Of a stretch of DNA of 64,000 nt, positions 48,880-60,900 are shown piece by piece; within the stretch, counting starts at the first letter, position 1; each line of letters begins with the position of its first letter. This stretch comes from Sipunculus nudus. Taxonomy: Eukaryota > Annelida > Sipuncula > Golfingiida > Sipunculidae. The stretch is taken from positions 37,530,164-37,594,163 of the forward strand of contig CM049315.1 of the NCBI GenBank assembly GCA_026874595.1, written 5' to 3'. The notes under the pieces are model-generated. The model searched no databases, was not told the origin of the DNA, and saw only the letters and a list, made by a program, of their open reading frames with translations. Made by a program: the position numbers and the translations under genes.

Positions 48880-50657
48880 AACAAGGGACCCATGGGTCAC
48901 GACGCTCAGCTGATTGTGACAGTTATAACTGCATCACCATAGATTTTTTGAAGTTGCAATAAAATACTATCCTCAGTGCTCAGGAACTAGGGCTCAATGT
49001 CGGGGGGTGGGGAGAGTTACAACACCTTTGGATTTAAATACAGAATACGGAATTAAATTCAATGGTGGGTGTTACAGCACCTCTGCATATACGTAAAGGA
49101 TAAAATCTTATTTAAATGAAATTATTTTTAAATATTTAAAAACAGGCAGAGAGATTGAAAGCAAGGTATATAATTTTATTTCCATTCTACTGAGACAGGA
49201 GAATAATGAACAAATATATTTGCATTAGATCCTATTTTTTCTTTTGTTAAGTCATTTTTTTTAAGTTTATAAATTTTACTATATATATACAGTATATCAT
49301 ATATATATCTGAATATTTAAATTGATTCACAAATCTAAATTGCATCAACATTTATACTTAATTTAGTCAGGTTACATCACATTATGCACACAGATATATT
49401 TCTTTTTTTTTTATCAAATATATTTTTGAAATTTGCGAAGCAATAAATATATTAAAATAACACTCCAGAATTCACAATTTTAAATTGCACCTTTATTTAT
49501 CCATGATTTTTTCATATATTATCAAATTATGCCTACTGATGGGTAAAATTATATTTTGTTTAATTATTTAAAAGGAAATAATTTCTTAAAAATGCTACAT
49601 TAGAACAACGTGGCATCTCTTGGATTACTTCTTGAAAAAATATTTCAAGAGAAGTTGTGCACATTGGATCAAAAACAACTTTACATTTAAAGAAATACAG
49701 TTGACAATAACAAACCATATATTGCAATATAATTGGTGAATGTGGTGGTGGTGGGGGGGGGGGTTAGGTTAGGGCCCGTGAGAATAAGTGTATGTTTATT
49801 ACAGCAGGGGTGTTCTGCCAGTGCTGCATCACTAATAAGGTTACCTAGGTAAGGCTGTAGTGAGCAAGAGTGGGGTCTTGGATATACAAAATGCAAATAC
49901 ATTAAGAGCATCTTCAGACAGGGCTTCAGACAAAATTTTGACGCCATGACCCCCCCCCCCCCCCCCCCCCCCCCCCGCTTTTTCAGACCTGAGGACCTTT
50001 TTTTTAGGGTTTTCATTTGTCCTCCTGGGTTGGACCCCCCCCCTTTTCCTAAATCCTGGATCCGCCCCTGTTTAAGGTACCAATTTTATATTTTTGCAAA
50101 TATTTAAAAAAACATTTTTTTAATATTTTAAAAAGTTTTTGATCTAATTTTGGGTATACAATTAAAATTTTGATTAATTAAAGTTATATTACTGAAAAAA
50201 GTCCCTATCTTTAACATTTTTTTGTGTGAAGTGACGAAATATTTTTCCTAATTTTTAACAAAGTGCAATATGTTTTGGCCCATAACTTTTTTTAAATTAT
50301 ATAACACAGACCTAATTTCTGGCATGTACAAAGGAACTATATAGAGGAATATTTATGATAAATATGAGGAGAAAGAGATGAGTACCGGTAGTTTTGATAT
50401 TAGGCAGTCCTGAAGTATGAAAATAGGTTTTAATAAAAATTGAGGTTTTTCCTTAATTTCTCAAAGGATTGAAGTTGCAAAGACCCAGTTTTTCAGCTTG
50501 GTAGGAGATCTTGGGGACATCTAACATTATGCCAAATTTTGGATTCCTAGGTTTTACGGTTTCGAAAGCCACATCTACAGACAGACTGACAGACGGACGG
50601 AAGACAGACAATGGACCACGACTATAGCTCAGATGACTTATAGTCAGCTGAGCTAAA
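48880..50657 (+). mobile_element. HINE-like element, GCTCAGCTGAC type, with nested insertion
   Basis: Starts AACAAGGGACCCATGGGTCA (GACCCATGGGTC is a perfect palindrome) then GCTCAGCTGA, and ends GTCAGCTGAGC (50643-50653) and TAAAAAT after 'gacggacggaagacagacaatgg'. A GGGGCGGATCCAG-family fragment with a poly-C run sits inside, at 49945-50069. Confidence 0.65.
49945..50069 (-). mobile_element. Transposon end, GGGGCGGATCCAG family, copy 2
   Basis: The minus strand reads CAGGGGCGGATCCAGGATTT then 'aggaaaaggggggggg', 'tccaacccaggaggacaaat' and 'aggtcctcaggtctgaaaaagc', then about 27 G. Best preserved copy in the window. Confidence 0.75.
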
Positions 50658-51844
50658 AATCATATTTTTATATTTAACATGAATTACAGAACTAATTTAT
50701 AGTATTATTTGGCAATTTAAAATTTTCACATCTGCCGAATAAAATTTTTCTTTCTTACACCCCAAGGCCACTCTCTGAGAATCTCTTTTCAGCGCCTTGC
50801 AAACCGGGAATATTTTCACACCAGTGTAAATCACGCATCCCTTTTCTATGACATGCTCCCGACTGGGTGCCTGTAAAACCATGCAGCTATGAAATGACAA
50901 TGCCTTAGGCGTGATTTTTTTGTTTGGTGTAAAAGTGTAAACCACGTTTAGATCCCTACAAAATTTCTTAAAGGTAATGAAAATTGACTGAATTTAGTGT
51001 TGTTTATATACACGTCATTTCAAGAATTGAAGCACATTTTGTATTTTCTAGGCAGGCTTGCATAATTCTAGGTACCGTGTCTTGACCGGTAAAAAAAAAG
51101 TGTATTTTGGTCCAAGAGTCTGTCGAAAAATATTTGTGTGGGTGTGGGTGTGGAGTTACATGACTGCTATTTGTGTTTTCTGTCAAAACAAGAGATCTAC
51201 AGTAAAATCGATCGGCTCATAAATTATGATAAATCTAACATCAGCCAATTATCTTCACATCTCTTTCCCTAAAATCGCCATTCATGTGTTGTTATATGCC
51301 TATTATGTCTATAAGTGCTTGAAGGGTAAAAGAAGACAAAGGGTCCCCAATGTTTGATATTAAAAGTAGGGGAATCCCACTGAGATGAATCACGAAAGGG
51401 ATTTCCCCATTTCCGTGTGCAAAACTCATATGGAAAAGCAAAATTCAGCGTGTTATTGGGGAGGGGTGGGGGCATCATACATGTTTGGTCGATCATGAAA
51501 AATATCATTCTGGTGATTTTCGTGCACATTAAAAATTCTTTTGTGTTGTCCAGCGACAAATAACAGACAAGAAAGAATGTGTCTGAATGGTTGGAGGCTT
51601 TATGGACACTGCAAATCAGCAGTTCCAGCAAACTGTCAGTCTTAGAAGTTTGTCATAAACATTGCAAATATTATTTACTCATTTATTTCAGTAAAATTTC
51701 ATTACAAAATCGTCATGCAATACACAGAAATAAAAAAGGTAATTAATCCAATAAATGGATGCAAGCAATAAATCCTTGAGTCACATGGTTTACTTTTTGC
51801 CACTCCTTGTTGCCCTAAACCAGGCTGATAATTTGGGCATAGTT

Positions 51845-51971
51845 CTATTTCTTTCCACTAGGTGTCACTCTGTGTGAGCCCTCTGAATCTTCAACATCAG
51901 ACACTTGCACCAGCCCTGTGACGTATGTTATAAAACACTGTAAAAAGGCCAGGCCATCTCCGGTCAGTGAG
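51845..51971 (-). CDS. GTPBP8: GTPBP8 exon 6: G5 and C-terminus
   Basis: Acceptor TTGTTTCAG. Joined across a 4.9-kb intron, the codon AG|C completes ISS, followed by LTGDGLAFLQCFITYVTGLV as in the family C-terminus, then TAG at 51847-51845. Confidence 0.9.
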
Positions 51972-54900
51972 CTGAAACAAGCAAAAATAACAACAACATG
52001 AAAATTATATCCAAACCTTGAGGAATCATACAGAAAATATTAGAAGTCAATTTGTTATGCTTGCTGGTGCAACTCTATATAATTACAGTAAAACCAGGGT
52101 AATAAGACCACCCATTGGACTGGTCAAACATGACCTTAATTCAAAGGTGGTCTCATAAAATAAGTTAGTCATAAACAATGGGAATGTTTTTGTCCCACTC
52201 AGGGTTGGTCTTAAAAGACAGGTGGTATCAAAAGACAGATTGTCTTTCAGACAGGTTCCCCCATAGTTTCAAAAATATATATGTAAATACAGGATCATAA
52301 TGAATTCAAACATAAAACTGGAACATTAAATTGAGAAACAGAAGTAAGAATTCAAAATAATTATCATAACAAGTGACCCCTGGGTCATGACGCTCAGCTG
52401 ACTGGGAAGAGATTCGCTAAAGGAAATTTTATCATCAGAATGGTAGTATATACCCATTCAACTGAAGCATCAAACAGATTAACCAACAGGCCAAGATTTA
52501 TTCTGTATTTATATATCTCAAAAATAGAGAAAAAATGTGTAAACTTTAAAAACTAGAATACAGGTAGCTCACAAGTGACTTTGTGTATCCGCCAAAATCA
52601 GAGTGGAACAGTTGAAGTGAGGCATGGATTGAGTGGCAAGGGCAAATAGAGTGAGGTATTTTGCATATTAGCATGGATGTCTGCAGCCTAAATGTGTATG
52701 TAGGTTGTGCCACCTACCACAAATCCAGAAAGCTGTCCAAGTTGTATACATATGCAAAATTTTAGGCAGAAAAGTCAAACCACTACATGTATATGAGTGA
52801 TTTTAGCCGACGGCAGACAGACGCTGTGCAAAAATGGTTGCAGGTGGCCCCTCCAGTTTTGTGTATGATAAAGACCTATGCGAGATCTATACACATGCAA
52901 AATTTTGGCCCTATCGTTCAAACGGTTCCCGAGATATGAGCTCGGATGTCTGCAGCATAAACTAGAATGTAGGTGGCTCCACCTGTCATAAAATCAAGAA
53001 AGCTATCCAGGATGTATAAAACTGCAAAATTTTAGGCAGATATGTCACACCACTGCCGAGATATGAGTGACATTATCCCACGGCAGAAAACAGACAGATG
53101 CTGTGCAAAAATGGTTGCAGGTGGCACCACCAGTTTTGCGTATGATAAAGAGCTATGTGAGATCTATACACATGCAAAATTTTGGCCCAATCGGTCAAAC
53201 GGTTCCTGAGATATGAGCTTGGATGTGATCAGCGTGAACGTGAATGTAGGTGGCGCCATCTGTCATAAAATCAAGAAAGCTATCCTGGATGTATATGCAT
53301 GCCGAATTTCAGGTGAATTAGTCAATTCACTGCAGAGATATGAGTGATTTTAACCCAAGGCAGATGAACAGATGGACACTGTGCAAACATGGTTACAGTT
53401 GGCGCCACCATTTTTGTGTATGTTATAAAGCAATCCAAGGGCTACATTTGTATAAATTTTATTTCCTGATTGGTCAATCGGTTCTCGAGATATGAGGGTT
53501 TATGTGTGGAAACAGACGCACAAATGGATGCTGGATAGAGGGGAAAGGTCAGAGGTCAACACAAATTGGTTAGGCACTAGTTCACATGTGACTCAATAAT
53601 TGGTGTAAGTTTCAGAAAAATCGGTCCATTTTCTCAGAGGAGCTCTCTGGAAACAAACGTGGCGGAGGCAGAGGAACCCGGTCAAAAACATAGTATCTGC
53701 AAAACTTCGTTTTGGAGGATACAAAAATACAGGTGGCTCCACCAGTCTGCAGAAACTAATGAAAAAACTTAATGGTCAATATCCATTCAAAGAATCATGA
53801 TGATCTCCGCATTAGTTGTTCAGATACTTCAGCTTTTGTATCAAATTGTCCATTATTCTGAGGGATACTTCAGAGTCCTATAGCTTGAAGGATATGAGTA
53901 ACAGAGACCTAATTTCAAGTTTCCACAGGCACTCTTCATGGGCCTCCTTGCATGACAAGAATGAAGTTTCTAGGTCCAGTTGTTGCAATTTGTACCCTGT
54001 TGACAGATAACCACATCTTTAAAGGTCTCAAAAAAAGAGGAAAAAAATTCGTAAAAATTTGAAAAAAAAATAGAGGTGGCGCACCCAGTCTGCAGAAACT
54101 GATGGAACAGCTCATGATCAATATGTATGCCGAAAATCATGATCATCAGTGTTGTAGTTATTGAGATACTGCACTTTTTGTATCAAATTTTCCATTATTC
54201 TGGGGGGTATTTTGGAGCCATACAGCCTAAAGAATATGGGTAACAGAGACCTAATTTCAGGTTTCCATGGAGAATTTTCATGGGTCTCCCTGTGTGTCAA
54301 GAATGAAGATTCTAGGTCCAGTTTTTATGATTTGTGCCCTGTTAACAGATGTTCATATCTTTAAAGGTCTCAAAAATAGAGAAAAAATTCGTAAAAAAAA
54401 CCCGAACAAATACAGGTTGTGCCACCAGTCTGCAGGAACTGATGAAACACCTATTGATCAATATGTATGCCAAAAATCATGACCATCAGTGATGTAGTTA
54501 TTGAGATATTGAAGTTTTTGTATGAAATTTTTGACTACTCTGGGGGGTACTTTGGGGCCCCATAGCCTGAAGGATATGAGTAACAGAGACCTAATTTCTG
54601 GTTTCCATGGAGACTTTTCAAAGGTCTCTTAGTGTTTTGAGAATGAAGATTCTAGGTCCAGTCGTTACGATTAGTGCCTCGATAACAGATGACAGCATCC
54701 TTAAAGGTCTCAAAAATAGAGGAAAAAATCGTAAAAAATCGAACAATACAGGTGGCACCACCAGTCTGCAGGAACTGATGGAACATCTCATGATCAATAT
54801 GTATGCCAAAAATCATGACCATCAGTGATGTAGTTATTGAGATATTGAAGTTTTAGTATGAAATTTTTGACTACTCTGGGGGGTATTATGGGGCCCCATA

Positions 54901-57900
54901 TCTCGATGGATATGGGTAACAGAGACCTAATTTCTGGTTTCTATGGAGACTTTTCAAAGGTCTCTTAGTGTTTTGAGAATGAAGATTCTAGGTCCAGTCG
55001 TTACGATTTGTGCCTCGATAACAGATGACAGCATCCTTAAAGGTCTCAAAAATAGAGAAAAAAATTCTTAAAAAATTGAACAATATAGGTGGCGCCACCA
55101 GTCTGCAGGAAGTGATGGAACATCTCATGATCAATATGTTTGCCAAAAGTCATGACCATCAGTCAAGTATTTAATGAGATATTGAAGTTTTTGTATGAAA
55201 TTTTTTACTTTTCTAGGGGGTACTTTGGGGCCCCATAGCTGGAAGAATATGGGTAACAGAGACCTAATTTCTGGTTTCCATGGAGACTTTTCATAGGTCT
55301 CTCAGTGTGTCGAGAATGAAGATTCTAGGTCCAGTCGTTACGATTTGTGCCTTGTTAACAGATGTTCACATTTTTAAAAGTATCAAAAATAGAGAAAAAA
55401 ATTCGTAAAAAATAGAAAAATACAGGTGGCACCACCAGTATTCAGGAACTGATGGAACATCTCATGATCAATATGTATGCCAAAAATCATGACCATCAGT
55501 CAAATAGTAGTTCATGAGATATTGAAGTTTTTGTATGAAATTTTTGACTTTTGGGGGGGGGGGGTATTTTGGGGCCCCATAGCTCAAAGGATATGAGTAA
55601 CAGAGACCTAATTTCTGGTTTCCAAGGATATTTTTCATGGACCTTTCAGAATCTCAAGTTACAAGGTTCTAGGTCCAACGGTTACGATTTGTGCCTGGTT
55701 AAAGGACAGACAGACAGACGGACAGACAGACAGACGACGGACCAAGAGTGATCGCTATAGCTCAGATGACTTTCAGTCAGCTGAGCTAAAAAAACACATA
55801 ACTGTCTGTGTGTTTAACTAGAAAATTCTGGCGAGAAGCCCTTATCCAAAATACATGCAAATACAAGCTGGGTTAATAAAAGAAATTCCATTATTTGCTT
55901 TCAATTTATCCAGACAACCTTTTCTTGACTGGGAGCAATGGATGATGTAAACTACTCCAAACTAAACAAGAGACCAATGGGTCTCATTCACTCAAATACT
56001 GTGCAGGTTAATCTGTAACAAAACGAAACAAACAGTGAAAATAAAAATACTACTTCAGCTGTTATTCCAAATAGGTAGCTGTCATGGTTAAGGCCAAGAA
56101 ATATACCTATAACATTTAATGCTTATAGCTCCGGCATTTCCTGAGATATTTGGTATAAGATATTACCTAAGTATTCAAACACATGATATTATAACATTTT
56201 TTTTATTGGAAACATATGTAATTGCAAGAAGAAGTCATTTTGAAAAGAAAACATTCAAGTCATACATATTAAATTTTCCTTTCTCTAAGATACCTGACCA
56301 TGATGTGAATAATGAAGTTGGAATACTTCCTAATACAGGAATAAACAGAAATACCATTTCATCTCACAGAGACCAGACCACCACAGGTGGCGCCATCTGC
56401 AGGTTAAAATCACATCCCAGTAAAATCATCAATACCTCTATCAAATTTGGTAATAACTGTTGCAGCAGTTCATCAGATCATAGCATTTCACAATCAGAAA
56501 GATTCAAATTTGGGTGGAAACACCATTTTGAAAATATTTCCCACTCAATTTAGTATTCAATTAATTCTCCTAGCTATGAGGAATTATTGTATATGATTTG
56601 AAGGCTAAAGCCTTCTAATTTAGAGACTAATCCAAAGGACAAAAGGAAAGTGGGAAAGACCATCACTGAAAGTGGTTCAACAGTCAATAGTAGTTCAACC
56701 CACCAGGGGTTACAATCCCATTCCTGTCATGTGATGAGTAAGTCTGCTTACTTTGGTGAAGAAAACAGCAGGGGTTTACCAGATATTTGGTACAAGAAGG
56801 ATGCTGGGCAAATGAATGAATGCAGACCTTCCTACAGCAAAAGACTATAATTATAAATGATACCTTATGAGGAAAGGTTGTGGGAAGCAGCAGTGCGTGT
56901 TTTGACGACAGTACTCCAGCAAGGTCCACATGTTACGGAGAACTTCATGCTTTGAAGCCTTGTCTATCTTGGTCAACACCAGCTGGAAAAATAAGAATGG
57001 ACACTTTATTAAGATAACTAGTGGTATACCCATATTTTTACATACAACCTATGTGTTTTAGTGTGTATCCAAAATGAGCAGTTTCTAGGAAATGGGAGAA
57101 ACAAACTTGTCAGGGTTTGATAGATAAAGGTGCAGGGACTTGACTGGACAGTACTCCAAGAACAGCACCCAGTTAAGAATCTATCTGCGCAGAGAGTTTT
57201 GGTGGCAAGGGGATATGTATCAGCAAAGTGTAGATCAGAATAACGCCTTTTTTGGACCATGTCCAAATTATGGTAGGATGCCATGTTTCTGTGGGACATG
57301 TATCAGCAAAGTTAAAATCAGAATAACACCTTTTTATTTGGACCATGCCCAAGTTATGGTGGGATGCCATGTTTCTCAGGGACATGTATCAGCAAAGTTT
57401 AGATCAGAATAACACCTTTTTCAGACCATGCCGAATTTATGTTGGGATGCCATGTAATTCACCCTCTGGTAATCCTCAGAGAGAATGTTCAAACTGTTAA
57501 GGCTTTGCAGGAAAACACCCACATCAGTATTCATATATTTCAAAAGGTGAATTCATTCTGGTAAAATGATGCTCCTGCAGACACTGAAGGTACATTAATA
57601 TTTGCAATATGTTTATTATCTGCTAAAAGTATCCCAGCAAAACCTTCCCATCCTGTGGACTAACTATTTACAACTCACCTGCTTTTTATATATTTTCATG
57701 GTTCTGAGTGTGAGCAATTACATTTCAATTGTGGATGTTACCATAAGAAGACTGTGTTCCCAGAGGTCTGTTCTTGGTCATGCCCAATAACTCCCAAACA
57801 AGAAGAAGAAACATGAAAGAAGGAACACTGGGGAGGAACCATCATTTGGAAGCTAATAAAAAATTTCATCTGTGAAGTGGCATGGTACAGTTACGAGAGT

Positions 57901-60900
57901 GGCATGTGTAGTTGTGCACTATATTTATGTTTTGGCATTGGACTTTGGAGCTGAAAGTCCCCAGTTTAAACCCCATGGTTGCCTCATTGGCATAATGGTG
58001 AAATCTCAGAGTTGCTCTTATGTCTTAACAACAGGTTATGACTTCTGGATTATTTCTAACCCTGTTAATATTAAACCTGAAAATCAGAAGGCTTAATAAT
58101 AGCATATCACTTTTATCCAATGGATACCTTCTTCCTCATACAATAGACAGTGCCACCAAATGACCATGGATCTATCCTTAAAAAAAAAATATTTATGTTT
58201 TGTGTTACTAATTGCACCTAGTGCAGATTTATTTCAACTTATAAAAATTAGTAAGCAACAACAGTTTTAGAATGAAACCTTGGCAGAAATCATTATATTT
58301 TAAGAAGATAACACTATACGTCATAAATATTTAACATACCTAGTATGTGATTAGGTCCATTTAAGGTTACATTCAAACTTTTTCACATTTGTGAAGAGTA
58401 CAAATACCGATGAAGAATTCAGTCATATAAATAAAATACAAAACAGTTTGTATACCATCCACTGAGCAATATGAAGTTTAAAATATTTCTTTAAATATGT
58501 CTCCCCAAAACACTGCATAAGTGTACCACTTACTGGTACCTTACCAATTTTCATAACAATTGAGGTGAATACCATAACACCATGCTGACATGAATTTCAA
58601 TTACCAATCAGACAGTGACAGAATAGCCCTGCAACTATTTTTTTATCATTACTGAGACTTTCATAAATATGAAGCACATACTGATGCTTATATCCCTAGG
58701 ATATGTATTCTGTTAAAATAATACATAGTATTACATACACATAAACATTAACTTATGACTTTTAAAACTTAATAATAATTAACACTATGTAACTGACCAC
58801 ATATGGCCTCTTGAGTTCCTCCAGCATCTGGATGCCAAGTTTGTCTGTGGCTGACAGGCTGATGGATGCATCTATCAGCAGAAACACACGGCACAAACTG
58901 TAAAAAAAATCAAATAAATAGTCGGAATGTCTCTGAAAGATTTCACACACACCCTTGGAGGTGCTGCCATCTACTGACTCTTATGTACACTATTTCTTTT
59001 GTCTACAAACTGTCATTAAGAATCAGAGAATTAAAACTGTTTGTCCTTTGTAACTGTAATTCGTACATGCAAACCATCTTCTTGTTGCAATTGGAAATAT
59101 TCCATCCTTAACCCTCCATCTATTCTTACAGGTGCTGCCATCTTGTGAAAAAAACATTAGAACTATTTTAAATTCTTTATCTTTAAACTAGAAACAGAAA
59201 AGTCACCTTTATTAACCAAAAATCTTCGAGTGTTTAAAATCCTGAAGAGGGTACAAAAATGTATTATGTAAATATAATCTCTGACCATCCATATTATATA
59301 GGTTCACAGATTATATCCTAACAATACTCAGAGTATTTTTTTTAATCTGCATAAAAGTTACTGCTTTATACTTTTAGTGGTGGAGTTGGTTGCAGGAATG
59401 GGAAGGGGGGGGGGGGCACCCATAGTGGCTTGCCTTTTATTGAGAGAACACATTGCTTACTTCACTGCTTTGTGTGCACTCCTCAGTCACAAAGGATTTT
59501 GTTAAATTGAAAAGAAAATTCATTAAAACCAATTTTAACAAAATAATCCCTATTATGGCCAGCAACTGTGACTGTCTTTTTTTGAGGGTTTCAAATTTGC
59601 TATATTTGGAATTGATCTTGTATGTTCAAAGAAATAAAAATACATTTAATAAATATCATACATATGAGATCTCTCAAATTATCTGCTGTTAATGGACAAT
59701 AATTTCAACTCTTCAAGGTTCCTTTGGGTCCACATCCCATTATTAGGATTTTGCACACATATTAATTGCATGTAATATAACCAATTTATATAATAGTTTA
59801 CTTTGTGTAGACTTTTAATAAGGTGAGATCCCAAAACTGGAATCCTCACAAAACAATATGAAAATGTGGAAATACCAAAATTATGCCCTCAGGGTCATAT
59901 ATAGTTTAGTCCTTATACTGGTAGTATACTGTGGTTGGCTTCATAATTGTGACATTATCATTTTGCAACTTTCACCTTTTTACTGTTTTGCAAAACTTTA
60001 ATTTTCACGATCCTTTCATAAAATAACCTACACAGAATATATGATATTCATTATTTTATGAATCAATTATACAAAGTAATATGTGCATAAAATTGTAAAA
60101 TTTGGACGGGGATGGAGATAGCATGAGCAGAACACATTGTTGGAAGATAATTTGAAAGACCTGATTATTCATAATACCTTACATATATTAGATCAACAGG
60201 TAACAGTAATTATTATTTATAAAATCAATCTTTTGCTAATTAGCTTGCCTTTGATCTTGGGGCTATTTATTCACATAGGTTTCATTTTAGCATTAGTTTC
60301 CCTTTCACAAACATAAAAATTTGAAACCATCTAGAACAGAAGATGAAAGGTATTTAGTATGTATAATAACAATAATCTATTAATATCCTGAGGGCAGGTG
60401 TAATGAGCCCTGTAGTCGTGGGACACCATAGATTTCATATTCCAGACCTGCAACCGTGTTTTTACTCCATGACCTTACTTTGTAAACCTTGTTATACATT
60501 ACTTACTTTCGTCTCTGGTTTATGTAAGCCTCCACAGACTGGACAAAGTGGTCTGGCATATTGTGACCATAGCCTGGCATATCTATTAATGTGAAATTCT
60601 TCCCCACTTTAAAGAAATGGAGTGATTTTGTAGCACCCTAAAACAAAGGGAAAATGTGTTAATCACAATGATAATCATGATCATTATGTACATATTATTA
60701 AGATCAAACAACTGTTTTCTGATCTTACATTTTACTTTGTTTTACCATAAACATGTTACGTGATAAAACACATTAAATCTCTCATTGTCCTTTTGAATTT
60801 AACAGTATTCTGAATGTGTTCAGTCCTCTTTCACTTACTGGTTTCTTTGATATCCTGATCTTCAGCTGGGTTGATACTTTTTGTGGGAGGAGACATTTTA

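Larger units (their letters stand above)
52368..55791 (+). mobile_element. HINE-like element B in the GTPBP8 last intron
   Basis: Starts AACAAGTGACCCCTGGGTCA (inverted repeat TGACCC..GGGTCA, 52374-52387) and GCTCAGCTGAC (52392-52402). It ends with GTCAGCTGAGC (55776-55786), part of the hairpin 55759-55787, then TAAAAAAA. The 11-nt subterminal sequences are exact inverted repeats. Two internal arrays: alternating 129/148-bp modules (52640-53500) and ~340-bp units (53730-55660). A 'gacagacagacggacagacagacagacgacgg' tail precedes the hairpin. No coding capacity. Confidence 0.75.

Noticed and set aside
51269-51631. 120-codon minus-strand open frame downstream of GTPBP8
   Set aside because: No family resemblance, no splice or start support, ordinary AT-rich composition.
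56119-56553. 144-codon plus-strand open frame
   Set aside because: AT-rich, no domain resemblance, lies inside GTPBP8 intron 5 within a HINE-like sequence that includes the GGTGGCGCCATC box.
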